Origin: Salinibacterium sp. NK8237
Lineage (GTDB): Bacteria > Actinomycetota > Actinomycetes > Actinomycetales > Microbacteriaceae
DNA: 64,000 nt
Reading direction: 5' to 3'
NCBI RefSeq assembly: GCF_015864955.1
Contig: NZ_JADYWE010000002.1
Coordinates: forward strand, 438,326-502,325
Part shown: positions 56,309 through 63,938 of the stretch, piece by piece
How the letters are laid out: every line of letters begins with the position of its first letter
How positions within the stretch are numbered: position 1 is the first letter of the stretch
Notes under the pieces: model-generated
Told to the model about the DNA's origin: nothing
The model's database searches: none
The model's input: only the letters and a program-made list of their open reading frames with translations
Translations under genes and position numbers: made by a program

Positions 56309-57805
56309 ATGTACTCCACGATTCCGCACTGGATCAACGGCTCCGCTACCGAGGGCGATTCGCCCAACCGTGGCGACGTCTTCAACCCCGCAACGGGCGC
56401 TGTCGCTCGCACCGTTCCTCTCGCATCCGTCGCTGACGTCAACGCTGGTGTTGCCGCGGCTAAGGCTGCCTTCCCCGCCTGGGGCAACACGTCGCTCGCT
56501 AAGCGCACCGCCGTGATGTTCGCTTTCCGTGAGCTGTTCAACGCTCGCAAGGATGAGCTTGCTGCCATCATCACCGCCGAGCACGGCAAGGTGCTTTCGG
56601 ATGCTGCTGGCGAGATCGCTCGTGGCCTCGAAGTTCTCGACTACGCCTGTGGCATCGCCCAGCTCAGCAAGGGCGAATACAGCGAAAACGTTTCGACCGG
56701 TGTTGACGTGTACTCGTTGCAGCAGCCGCTCGGCGTTGTCTCGATCATTAGCCCCTTCAACTTCCCGGCCATGGTGCCGATGTGGTTCTTCCCGATGGCC
56801 GTTGCCGCCGGTAACACTGTTGTGTTGAAGCCCAGCGAGAAGGACCCGTCGTCGTCGGTCTGGATGGCAGAGCTCTTCTCCGAGGCTGGCCTTCCGGATG
56901 GCGTCTTCAACGTCGTTCACGGTGACAAGCTCGCCGTTGACACTCTTCTTGAGCACCCCGATGTTGCCAGCGTCTCCTTCGTTGGTTCCACCCCGATCGC
57001 CAAGTACATCTACGAAACCGCTGCTCATCACGGCAAGCGCGTTCAGGCCCTCGGCGGCGCCAAGAACCACATGCTGGTTCTTCCGGACGCTGACCTTGAC
57101 CTCGTTGCTGACTCTGCTGTCAACGCTGGGTTCGGTTCCGCTGGCGAGCGTTGCATGGCGATCTCGGTCGTCGTTGCTGTCGAGCCTGTTGCTGACGAGC
57201 TCATTGCCAAGGTCAGCGAGCGGATGTCGACCCTCAAGGTCGGCGATGGAACTCGCTCCTGCGACATGGGTCCGCTCATCACGCAGCAGCACCGCGACAA
57301 GGTTGCTGGCTACATCGAGCTTGCTGAGGCTGACGGTTCCACTGTTGTCGTTGATGGACGCGGCATCGAGATCGATGGCGACGCTAACGGCTTCTGGCTC
57401 GGCCCGACGCTTATCGACAACGTCTCCACTGATTCCGATGTCTACAAGCACGAAATCTTCGGACCGGTTCTCGGCGTGATTCGCGTTCAGAGCTACGAAG
57501 AAGGGCTCGCCCTGATCAACTCCTCGCAGTACGGAAACGGCACCGCGATCTTCACAAACGATGGCGGAGCGGCTCGTCGCTTCCAGCGCGAAGTTGAGGT
57601 CGGCATGGTCGGCATCAACGTTCCGATCCCCGTTCCGGTTGCCTTCTTCTCCTTCGGCGGCTGGAAGGATTCGATGTTCGGCGACACGAAGGCTTATGGC
57701 CCCGACGCCATCCGTTTCTTCACCCGTCAGAAGGCTGTAACCAGCCGCTGGCTCGACCCCAGCCACGGTGGAATCAACCTGGGCTTCCCGCAGAGCGACG
57801 CCTAA
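56309..57805 (+). CDS. mmsA: CoA-acylating methylmalonate-semialdehyde dehydrogenase
   Basis: Converts methylmalonate or malonate semialdehyde to propionyl- or acetyl-CoA with NAD+ in valine or inositol catabolism. The 498 residues show the aldehyde dehydrogenase fold with PFNFPAMVPMWFFPMA (MmsA-specific), FVGSTPIAKYIYETA and the catalytic Cys in SAGERCMAISV. The C-terminal SFGGWKDSMFGD is also present. ATG 56309 gives the right N-terminus (YSTIPHWINGS). No mmsB or iol genes are beside it, so which pathway it serves is open. Codon bias is strong, suggesting high expression. Confidence 0.95.
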   Translation: MYSTIPHWINGSATEGDSPNRGDVFNPATGAVARTVPLASVADVNAGVAAAKAAFPAWGNTSLAKRTAVMFAFRELFNARKDELAAIITAEHGKVLSDAAGEIARGLEVLDYACGIAQLSKGEYSENVSTGVDVYSLQQPLGVVSIISPFNFPAMVPMWFFPMAVAAGNTVVLKPSEKDPSSSVWMAELFSEAGLPDGVFNVVHGDKLAVDTLLEHPDVASVSFVGSTPIAKYIYETAAHHGKRVQALGGAKNHMLVLPDADLDLVADSAVNAGFGSAGERCMAISVVVAVEPVADELIAKVSERMSTLKVGDGTRSCDMGPLITQQHRDKVAGYIELAEADGSTVVVDGRGIEIDGDANGFWLGPTLIDNVSTDSDVYKHEIFGPVLGVIRVQSYEEGLALINSSQYGNGTAIFTNDGGAARRFQREVEVGMVGINVPIPVPVAFFSFGGWKDSMFGDTKAYGPDAIRFFTRQKAVTSRWLDPSHGGINLGFPQSDA

Positions 57806-57826
57806 CACATAGTCCGCTTTACCGTC

Positions 57827-57861
57827 GCGATAGCGGTCCCGTACCTCGGGGCCGCTATCGC
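57827..57861 (+). terminator. Terminator hairpin after mmsA
   Basis: Fourteen-base arms (57827-57840 and 57848-57861) with one G-U and a seven-base loop, 22 bases after the mmsA stop and just before the ychF -10 box. Confidence 0.75.
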
Positions 57862-57864
57862 CGG

Positions 57865-57870
57865 TAGGAT
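57865..57870 (+). promoter_or_regulatory. Probable -10 box of ychF
   Basis: TAGGAT ends eight bases before GTG 57879, suggesting a leaderless or very short leader. Confidence 0.45.
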
Positions 57871-57878
57871 TGTCTTCT

Positions 57879-58955
57879 GTGGCTCTCACTATTGCAATCG
57901 TTGGACTCCCGAATGTCGGCAAGTCCACCCTCTTTAACGCCCTGACCAAGAATTCGGTGCTCGCCGCGAACTATCCGTTCGCGACCATCGAACCTAACGT
58001 GGGCATCGTGAACCTGCCCGACCCGCGCCTCAAAGTGCTGGCGGAAATCTTTGGGAGCGAGCGCATCCTGCCCGCTCCTGTTTCCTTCGTTGACATCGCC
58101 GGCATTGTGCAGGGCGCCAGCGAGGGCGAAGGTCTGGGCAACAAGTTCTTGGCGAACATCCGCGAGGCTGACGCCATCGCTCAGGTCGTGCGCGGCTTTA
58201 GCGACCCGGATGTTATTCACGTCGACGGCAAAGTTGATGCGGCATCCGACATGGAAACCATCAACACCGAGCTGATTCTCGCTGACCTACAGACGCTCGA
58301 AAAGGCTGTTGCGCGGTACGAGAAGGAACTCAAGACCAAGCGTGTTGAGCCCGCCGTTCTCGAGGCTGCGCTTGCTGCGCAGGCGTTCCTCAATGAGGGC
58401 AAGCCCTTGTCGGCGGCGACCAAGATTGAACTTGAGCTGATCAGCGAACTCGGTCTGCTCACCTCCAAGCCATTCATTTACGTTTTCAACGTGGATGAAG
58501 CGGTGCTGGGCAGCACCGAGAAGCTCGCCGAATTGGCAGCCCTAGTCGCCCCCGCGAAGGCCATCTTCCTCGACGCTAAGTTGGAGGCCGAACTCATCGA
58601 CCTCGACGAAGAGGATGCCGCAGAGCTTCTCGCGAGCACCGGTCAAGAAGAGAGTGGTCTCGACCAGCTCGCCCGTATCGGCTTCGACACTCTTGGCCTG
58701 CAGACGTATCTCACGGCTGGTCCGAAAGAGACTCGCGCTTGGACGATCCCGAAGGGTGCCAAGGCGCCTCAGGCTGCCGGCGTCATCCACACTGACTTCG
58801 AAAAGGGCTTCATCAAGGCTGAGGTCATCGGCTTCGACGACCTCGTTGAGACAGGCTCCATCGCGGAAGCTCGCGCCAAGGGCAAGGCTCGCGTTGAGGG
58901 CAAGGAATACGTCATGAGCGACGGCGACGTCGTGGAGTTCCGCTTCAACAACTAG
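57879..58955 (+). CDS. ychF: Redox-regulated ATPase/GTPase YchF (OLA1 family)
   Basis: Obg-like P-loop protein of 358 residues that binds ribosomes and prefers ATP. G1 is GLPNVGKST at the very N-terminus, G3 DIAGIVQGASEGEGLG, and the region equivalent to G4 lies in IYVFNVDEA, where NxxE replaces NKxD as in YchF. A coiled-coil insert (about 130-185) and a C-terminal TGS domain (about 275-358, TYLTAGPKETRAWTI) complete it. GTG 57879 gives the standard ALTIAIVGLPNVGKS start. Its last 29 bases are reiterated downstream as direct repeats, so the 3' end appears to be an integration target; the gene itself is intact. Confidence 0.96.
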   Translation: MALTIAIVGLPNVGKSTLFNALTKNSVLAANYPFATIEPNVGIVNLPDPRLKVLAEIFGSERILPAPVSFVDIAGIVQGASEGEGLGNKFLANIREADAIAQVVRGFSDPDVIHVDGKVDAASDMETINTELILADLQTLEKAVARYEKELKTKRVEPAVLEAALAAQAFLNEGKPLSAATKIELELISELGLLTSKPFIYVFNVDEAVLGSTEKLAELAALVAPAKAIFLDAKLEAELIDLDEEDAAELLASTGQEESGLDQLARIGFDTLGLQTYLTAGPKETRAWTIPKGAKAPQAAGVIHTDFEKGFIKAEVIGFDDLVETGSIAEARAKGKARVEGKEYVMSDGDVVEFRFNN

Positions 58956-58958
58956 GGG
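58927..58958 (+). repeat. Direct repeat copy 1: native 3' end of ychF
   Basis: The 32 bases covering the last ychF codons, the TAG stop and three further G are repeated perfectly at 59534-59565. Identity stops at both edges. This copy is the intact gene end and presumably the original target or attachment site. Confidence 0.9.
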
Positions 58959-59000
58959 CGGCCCGGCCTTCGATGTCGTGATCTCTCGGTCGCGGTAGGG

Positions 59001-59417
59001 TCAAGCAAACTTCGTGAAAACCGAGGTTCGTTGCTCAAGGTCTCGAACCTCGGTGAATCCCATCGTGCGATAGAAAGAGATCTGTCCCGGCTCGTCATCG
59101 GTGAGAAGAACTTTCTGCCGCACGTCTTCGTACGGCTGGAAGGCGCGAAGAAATAGTTCACGACCGATTCCGGCGCGGTGATACTCGGGTGCAACCAGGA
59201 TGTCTTGCAGATAGACGATCGTCAGCCCGTCGCCGACGATGCGTGCGAGCCCGACTAACCGGACGCCATCCCAAGCGGTCACGACTCTCAGCGACGCGGC
59301 GATGGCGGCCACGAGCCGCTCGGGATCCCGGGTATAGGCCGTCCACTGTACTGCGGCGTACAGATCGATGATTGCGTTGCGGTCGAGTGACGTGTCGACG
59401 CGGTAGGTGGTGCTCAT
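59001..59417 (-). CDS. GNAT family N-acetyltransferase
   Basis: Acetyl-CoA-dependent acetyltransferase of 138 residues with a complete core. A beta-bulge strand and VYLQDILVAPEYHRAGIGRELF give the V-x-P-x-x-(R)-x-x-G-x-G/A acetyl-CoA loop, and ISFYRTMGFTEV the C-terminal helix. The acceptor substrate is unknown. It is the only gene between repeat copies 1 and 2 and points toward ychF. The gene lies alone on its strand, with GATGAGCAC-type sequence and no evident Shine-Dalgarno at its start. Confidence 0.88.
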   Translation of the reverse strand: MSTTYRVDTSLDRNAIIDLYAAVQWTAYTRDPERLVAAIAASLRVVTAWDGVRLVGLARIVGDGLTIVYLQDILVAPEYHRAGIGRELFLRAFQPYEDVRQKVLLTDDEPGQISFYRTMGFTEVRDLEQRTSVFTKFA

Positions 59418-59515
59418 CCCGCGATCCTATCGGCGGAGAACATCGGGCGAGATCCTTCTCAGCAGTATCAGCCCATTAGTATCAGCCCAGCCGGAACACC
59501 AAGAGAGCGTGCTCA

Positions 59516-59565
59516 AGGTTGGTAGGCATCGGAACGTCGTGGAGTTCCGCTTCAACAACTAGGGG
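59516..59565 (+). repeat. Direct repeat copy 2 of the ychF end
   Basis: Positions 59534-59565 are identical to 58927-58958 over 32 bases. Upstream of that, 59516-59533 does not match ychF but does match the flank of copy 3 (60733-60750) with five or so differences. Copies 2 and 3 therefore share a 47-base unit ending in TAG. In the ychF frame the codon before VVEFRFNN is Asn instead of Asp. Confidence 0.85.
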
Positions 59566-59616
59566 TTGTCGTCTTCCGTCACGCCAAGCTGCTCACAACC
59601 TCCGTGAGAAGAACAC

Positions 59617-60573
59617 CTAGCGCGCTGAGACCTTCAGCGTGTTGGTAGTTTTGGTGATGCGCTCACCGTCGTTCTCGAGAAAGACGATCTGGCCGAACTC
59701 GAGAAGCGACCAGTCGTCACCCTCGGTCAAGGGCTCGGAGGCGAAGATGACACCGGTCGCGTCATCCTCGCTGCTCTCCTCAAAGTCGTAGGTCGTGGCG
59801 TCGTCGTCGAAGTTGCGCCCCATCAGTATGTACATCGGTTCGAGGAGCATCGAGAGCGCGAAGTCGTCGCTGTCGGGGGCTGACTTCCGTAGCTCCTTCC
59901 AGTCACCAGCGGGGTTGGTCTCACCGTGGTGACCGAGGCCGACGTTGACACCGATGATGCGGTCGGCTGACACGAGGGCCATTTTCAGCTTGGTCAGAGC
60001 GCCGAGGTCGAGGTCCTTCATCGCCTGGGCGATCAGCTCGATGAGCTTCTCGATCGCTCGTTGGACGTCCTCGTTGCTGTCACCCTCGAGCAGCGAGAGG
60101 AGTAGCACGTAGATGAACTCGGTGTCCGTGTTCCCGCGCATTTGCTTGAGATACCGATCCTCGCAGTGCTGCAGCAGCTCGCGCTGCAGGAGCTGCCAGT
60201 TGGGCAGGTAGCCATTTTGGGCGACGATCCACGGGGTCTCCTCGAAGGAGAACGGGTGGCAGTTCTCGTCGACCATCACGACCTTCGAGTCGTACGCCGC
60301 GGCTCGCACATGCGCCAACATCGTGCTGGCTTGGAGGCTGGGGATCATCCGGCTGGCGTTGTCGTCGTAAAAGGCCGCCATGGGGCGGCGGTAGATGAAG
60401 GGTTCTTCGGGCTTCAGCAGGTGCTCGCCCCAGATCCCGAATCCCCATCCGGCCAACTGGAGCTCCGGGTGCCGTTCGGGGTCGAGTGCCTGGTTGATCA
60501 GGCTGTTCTCTGGCTTGAGCAGGAGGTTCTCCAGTGGTGTCTCAGGACCGAGGTAAGCGAGCACGCGGCACAT
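59617..60573 (-). CDS. Class II glutamine amidotransferase (Ntn-type)
   Basis: Protein of 318 residues with an N-terminal nucleophile Cys2 exposed after Met removal (MCRVLAYLGPE). The GATase_6/YafJ-like core follows: GWGFGIWGEH, the AHVRAAAYDSK strand, HPFSFEETPWIVAQNGYLPNW and GNTDTEFIYVLLLSLL. It should release ammonia from glutamine for an unknown acceptor. No synthetase or transferase partner is adjacent. ATG 60573 is fixed by AAGGAG five bases upstream; 48 further open codons are unsupported. It is the only gene between repeat copies 2 and 3 and is rich in acidic residues toward the C-terminus. Confidence 0.88.
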   Translation of the reverse strand: MCRVLAYLGPETPLENLLLKPENSLINQALDPERHPELQLAGWGFGIWGEHLLKPEEPFIYRRPMAAFYDDNASRMIPSLQASTMLAHVRAAAYDSKVVMVDENCHPFSFEETPWIVAQNGYLPNWQLLQRELLQHCEDRYLKQMRGNTDTEFIYVLLLSLLEGDSNEDVQRAIEKLIELIAQAMKDLDLGALTKLKMALVSADRIIGVNVGLGHHGETNPAGDWKELRKSAPDSDDFALSMLLEPMYILMGRNFDDDATTYDFEESSEDDATGVIFASEPLTEGDDWSLLEFGQIVFLENDGERITKTTNTLKVSAR

Positions 60574-60732
60574 AAGTCTCCTTCGTTGGGTTCCTGTCAT
60601 CTTACCGTCGGTGCACGGAGCCGGAGCTGGTCGCGGTGGCGATTCCGTGCCGGTGGAGGTTGCGCCGCTATCGCCTGAGTGAGCGGGCGGCCAGCCATGT
60701 GAGACATCGCTGGCCATCTGAACTGCACACCG

Positions 60733-60779
60733 AGGTTAATCGGCAACGGAATGTGGTGGAGTCCCGCTTCAACAACTAG
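60733..60779 (+). repeat. Direct repeat copy 3 of the ychF end
   Basis: Positions 60751-60779 match the ychF end at 26 of 29 bases. The whole 47-base unit 60733-60779 aligns without gaps to 59516-59562. In frame it reads N-V-V-E-S-R-F-N-N-stop. It stands between the amidotransferase gene and parDE. Confidence 0.8.
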
Positions 60780-60804
60780 CTTTTTGATTCGCTGCCCGCA
60801 AAAA

Positions 60805-60819
60805 TACCAATCCTTGGTA
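60805..60819. promoter_or_regulatory. parDE operator and promoter
   Basis: TACCAA-TCC-TTGGTA is a perfect inverted repeat that partly overlaps TACTCT (60818-60823), a -10 box ending six bases before the parD ATG. This is the expected layout for autoregulation by a ribbon-helix-helix antitoxin and implies a leaderless mRNA. Confidence 0.65.
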
Positions 60820-60829
60820 CTCTGAGCGC

Positions 60830-61063
60830 ATGGCTCAAAACACCTCGATCAGCTTGGATGACCACTTCGCGGACTTTCTTTCTCGCGAGGTCGAAACCGG
60901 ACGGTACCGATCCGCCAGCGAAGTCGTTCGTGCTGCTCTTCGGTTGCTGGAAGACCAAGAGACCCAGATGGCAGCGCTGCGATCCGCGCTGATCGTGGGT
61001 GAAGACAGTGGTGCGCCGCAAGAATTCGACTTCGACGCATTCGTCGCGTCGAAGAAGCAGTGA
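60830..61063 (+). CDS. parD: ParD family antitoxin (ribbon-helix-helix)
   Basis: Antitoxin of 77 residues. The N-terminal ribbon-helix-helix DNA-binding region (about 4-45) has NTSISLDDHFADFLSREV and YRSASEVVRAALRLLE, both typical of ParD. The C-terminal half (about 46-77) is acidic and would wrap the ParE toxin. A palindrome lies immediately upstream. Its stop overlaps the parE GTG by four bases. The pair lies between ychF-end repeats 3 and 4, a location where a toxin-antitoxin pair could stabilise the region. Confidence 0.93.
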   Translation: MAQNTSISLDDHFADFLSREVETGRYRSASEVVRAALRLLEDQETQMAALRSALIVGEDSGAPQEFDFDAFVASKKQ

Positions 61064-61350
61064 CGGGCTATCGCCTCTCCCCGGCCGCCCAGCAAGATCT
61101 GTCTGCGATCTGGGACTACACGCAGGAGCGCTGGGATGCGACTCAGGCGGAGATCTATATTTTCGAGATGAGGGCGGTGATCGAACGAATCGCCGCTGAC
61201 CCTCAGCGCGGACGTACATGCTCTGACATTCGCGAGGGCTACCGTCGCTACAGCATCGGTAGTCACCTGATTTTCTATACCCAAGGATCCGACAGCGTGA
61301 ATGTGATCCGCATTCTCCACCAGCGGATGGACCTGACGCGGCACTTCTAG
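61060..61350 (+). CDS. parE: ParE/RelE superfamily toxin
   Basis: Toxin of 96 residues with the RelE/ParE fold. RLSPAAQQDLSAIWDYTQERWD forms the N-terminal hairpin, RRYSIGSHLIFYT the central sheet and VIRILHQRMDLTRHF the C-terminal strand. The RILHQRMD ending is typical of ParE, whose characterised members inhibit gyrase. RelE-type catalytic residues are not evident. GTG 61060 overlaps the antitoxin stop, the usual coupled arrangement. Confidence 0.93.
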   Translation: MTGYRLSPAAQQDLSAIWDYTQERWDATQAEIYIFEMRAVIERIAADPQRGRTCSDIREGYRRYSIGSHLIFYTQGSDSVNVIRILHQRMDLTRHF

Positions 61351-61384
61351 GCACGCCGGTTTTTGCCGTGGATTCAGCACGTAC

Positions 61385-61417
61385 CGGAATGCGGTGAGGT
61401 GCCGCTTCACCTCGTGA
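61385..61417 (+). repeat. Degenerate repeat copy 4 of the ychF end
   Basis: Starting at CGGAATG, 21 of the first 25 bases match the corresponding part of copy 3; identity then fades and the TAG stop is not kept. It is in the same orientation and lies between parE and the next GNAT gene. It is probably an old copy; chance similarity cannot be excluded. Confidence 0.5.
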
Positions 61418-61444
61418 CTCCTCCTGTCCGAATGTCCTCGCGCA

Positions 61445-61450
61445 TAGACT
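61445..61450 (+). promoter_or_regulatory. Probable -10 box of the second GNAT gene (leaderless)
   Basis: TAGACT ends six bases before ATG 61457 without an intervening Shine-Dalgarno sequence. Confidence 0.5.
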
Positions 61451-61456
61451 CCGTTT

Positions 61457-62044
61457 ATGGATGATGTCGTTATCGTTCGGGAGGACGACCCGAGGTGCTC
61501 CGCGCTTGAGGCGGACGGCTACCGCATCGTGGGTCGATCATGGGGCGCACATCTGCACTTCGCGGAGTCGCCCGATCTGACAAGACTCGAGCAAGTAGTG
61601 ACCAAGGTGCGAGCGACCGGGATCGCGATTCAAGAACTGGACGTCAGCTTTGCGAATGCTCTATTCGAGTTGGAACTAGCCAACAATGCTGACTACCCGT
61701 TCACGCCAGCGACGCACCAGCCGCTACCGGTGATGAGCGAAGTCGAAGGACTGTGGTTGCACGGCAAGCGGGTGTTCGGCGCCGTTGATAATGGGCGGTT
61801 GGTCGGAGCCGTCGTTGGAAAAGTCAATGACGGAGTCGGGGACAACGACTTCGCGTCGGTGCTCGCGGACTATCGCGGCAGCGGGGTCGGGGCAGCGATA
61901 GCGGCTGCCTCAATCATCGCGTTCGCGAATGACGGAGTACGAACTTTCACAGCCGGCGGAGCTGGTGCGAACGACGCGAGTTTAGGTTTAGTTCGTTCCC
62001 TGGGGTTTACGGTCGACGAGCAGTGGTGCAGCTACCAACGCTAA
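61457..62044 (+). CDS. GNAT family N-acetyltransferase
   Basis: Protein of 195 residues. The N-terminal 60 residues form an extra segment. The GNAT core then includes ELELANNADYPFTPATH, VFGAVDNGRLVGAVVG, the acetyl-CoA loop VLADYRGSGVGAAIAAA and the C-terminal DASLGLVRSLGFTVDEQW. This shape resembles actinobacterial GNAT proteins of unknown substrate. It is unrelated in detail to the GNAT at 59001-59417 and follows the degenerate repeat copy. Confidence 0.85.
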   Translation: MDDVVIVREDDPRCSALEADGYRIVGRSWGAHLHFAESPDLTRLEQVVTKVRATGIAIQELDVSFANALFELELANNADYPFTPATHQPLPVMSEVEGLWLHGKRVFGAVDNGRLVGAVVGKVNDGVGDNDFASVLADYRGSGVGAAIAAASIIAFANDGVRTFTAGGAGANDASLGLVRSLGFTVDEQWCSYQR

Positions 62045-62187
62045 GCGCTGAGGCATTCCTGCTAGATACAGTTTGTCCAGCCTCCGATTCTCAACGAAAC
62101 CCTCGACTGGTTCGGATCGCTCGCATAAAACGCCGCTAGGCTTTTCGAGCAGCACGGCCCGCCGAACACGTCCAGCGAAGGAATCTC

Positions 62188-62863
62188 ATGCCCGTTATCG
62201 CCATCATCGGAGCAGGCCCCGGGACTCGGCGCTGCAGTCGCCCGCAGGTTCGGGCGCGAAGGCTTCGCTGTCGCCCTGATTTCACGCAACCAGTCGAAGC
62301 TCGACACACTCGCTGCTGAGCTTGAAACGGATGGCGTGACCGCACGGGGTTTTTCTGCAGACGTGCGCGAGCCGGCGCAGCTTGAAGGCGCGCTCGCTCG
62401 AGCCGCTGCCGAGCTGGGGCCGATCACGTCAGTCCAGTACAGCCCGCTTCCGTCGCGCGATTACCTGAAGCCGGTGCTCGATCTGACTCCCGAACTCGCG
62501 CTCGAAGCGCTCCAGTTTTCTGCCCTTGGGCTCATCCACACGGTGCGTGCGGTACTGCCTGCGATGCGCGAGGCTGGCCACGGCAGCATCATCCTGATCA
62601 ACGGTGGCACCTCGGTGAAGGCCCGTGCCGGTTTCGCTGGAACGTCCCTCGCGTTCCCCGCCGAGAGTGCCTACGGCGAGATGTTGCACGAGACGCTCGA
62701 AGGGGAGGGGATCCGCATCCGTCAGCTCGTCATCCCGGGTGGCATTCCCAAGCTTCAGCTGCCCAACGGCATTGATGACGTCGCTTCTCGCATCTGGGAC
62801 ATCCACGCTTCAGAGGGCGAGTTTCGCACGATGCTCATCCCGCTCGAAGATGGCCGCGAATAG
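62188..62863 (+). pseudogene. SDR family oxidoreductase, frameshifted near its start
   Basis: From ATG 62188 (AAGGAA upstream) the reading begins PVIAIIGAGPG, then one extra G in the run at 62221-62223 shifts the frame and leads to an early stop. Removing one G restores LGAAVARRFGREGF and joins the long downstream frame (ARGFSADVREPAQLEGALARAA through LIPLEDGRE). The result is an uninterrupted short-chain dehydrogenase of about 225 residues. The GAGPGLG cofactor loop is normal, but the YxxxK site reads YGEML, so the Lys is missing. It is either a recent pseudogene or a sequencing error; a start at 62336 would produce only a truncated protein. Confidence 0.75.
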
Positions 62864-62918
62864 TGCGCTCTTCCGCGACTAGTCGCACAACCTGCCGGCC
62901 TTCGAAAGGAATCAGTTC

Positions 62919-63938
62919 ATGACCACAGCGGAAGAGTACCTTCGTGACATTCCCGCGGTCCACCGCTCGGCGACAAACACCATCGCTGCCCGGCTCTCGC
63001 TGTGGGCCAAGGACCTTGCGTCTGAACTGCAGCCGGTGGTGTTCCTTCCCGGCCAGAACGATCACCCGGTCTTTGACGACGCTGCTCGAGTCTTCGACGA
63101 CGCTGTCGAGCAGCTGTTGCTTGCGGATGCTCCGCGACCGAACGAGGTGCCGCTGCTGTTTGTCGGCTACCACGCCATGAATCGCTTCACACGAAAGCGC
63201 CAGACTCTGGGTTTTCTCGTGACCGATCAGCGCATCGTGATTCAAGACAAGTTCGCGGGAGTGTTTGGGCGTGAGCTTCCCAATTATCGGATGCTGCCGG
63301 TCACCTCGGTAGATCCGGTCGCCTCCAGTCATGCCCTGATCAGTTCCGTTGGCAGTGCGTTCGACTGGTCAGATATGGTGAAGCTCATCGGAGCCGACTC
63401 GGCTGAGGGCCACTCTCCAGAGTTCCGGCTCACTCAGCTTCTTGAGGACGCTGTGACGAGCGTCGTGCAGCTCTCGCAGGCGCTCGGGCTCGCCGTCGCG
63501 GGCGAACCGGGCGAGGAAGAGACTGAGAACTCGACTGCTGCTGAGCTGGTTCCGCGGCTGGCAGAGCTCGGCATCCGTAGCGATGTATTGCTGGCCGATG
63601 ACCCGCGCCTCGCCAAGATGCTCAAGAAATTTGGCCCCAAGATCGGCTTGGGCGGTGGCGAGACCATAGCGTTCGCATCGCTCGATAAAACCTTCGCCGG
63701 CGTGTACGGCATTGTCGTAACCGATACCGCGGTTCGCTCGTGTGACCTAATGGAAGAACCGGTTGTATCGCTCCGCAGTGCAATCGACCCGGCATCCATC
63801 AAGCTGGATGACAAAGCGACCGCCATCATTACCGAGCCGGGCGTCGCGCACGTGCTTGTCTCGCATCTGTCGGCCGACGTGAAGAATGGCATCGTGACCG
63901 CGCTGCGCGAACTGATCGCGGGCGACATCAAGCCTTAA
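62919..63938 (+). CDS. Hypothetical protein with two PH-like halves
   Basis: Protein of 339 residues with no family I can name and no membrane segment. Two similar stretches, LGFLVTDQRIVIQDKFAGVFG with an aromatic/proline continuation (about 100-130) and FAGVYGIVVTDTAVRSCDL (about 260-285), each resemble the strand-rich core of bacterial PH-like domains (VTDxR/xx...). A helical acidic segment lies between them (about 175-215). GAAAGGAATC is a good ribosome-binding site. It could be a phospholipid- or protein-binding adaptor; that is speculation. It follows the SDR pseudogene and is the last gene before the window ends. Confidence 0.7.
   Translation: MTTAEEYLRDIPAVHRSATNTIAARLSLWAKDLASELQPVVFLPGQNDHPVFDDAARVFDDAVEQLLLADAPRPNEVPLLFVGYHAMNRFTRKRQTLGFLVTDQRIVIQDKFAGVFGRELPNYRMLPVTSVDPVASSHALISSVGSAFDWSDMVKLIGADSAEGHSPEFRLTQLLEDAVTSVVQLSQALGLAVAGEPGEEETENSTAAELVPRLAELGIRSDVLLADDPRLAKMLKKFGPKIGLGGGETIAFASLDKTFAGVYGIVVTDTAVRSCDLMEEPVVSLRSAIDPASIKLDDKATAIITEPGVAHVLVSHLSADVKNGIVTALRELIAGDIKP

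Larger units (their letters stand above)
58959..61417. mobile_element. Cassette-like accessory zone at the ychF 3' end
   Basis: From the native repeat to a degenerate fourth copy, three compact modules are separated by same-direction copies of the ychF end: GNAT (minus strand), class II glutamine amidotransferase (minus strand) and parDE (plus strand). A GNAT gene follows on the plus strand. This pattern fits successive site-specific insertions or gene-cassette accretion. No integrase, transposase or integron-type attC is visible inside, so the mobilising enzyme would have to act from elsewhere or has been lost. Confidence 0.5.

Noticed and set aside
56204..57949. 581-codon open frame antisense to mmsA
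   Set aside because: Its composition mirrors the strong codon bias of mmsA on the other strand, and there is no recognisable protein family.
60574..60717. 48-codon extension of the amidotransferase
   Set aside because: The catalytic Cys must follow the initiator Met, and AAGGAG precedes ATG 60573.
62010..62044. Possible fifth copy of the ychF-end repeat at the end of the second GNAT gene
   Set aside because: Only a weak GTGGTG and CTAAG similarity inside coding sequence; it needs gaps and is not above chance.
58956..62900. Integrase, transposase, insertion sequence or attC hairpins in the accessory zone
   Set aside because: Looked for in all frames and as terminal inverted repeats; none seen, so the mobile nature rests on the direct repeats only.
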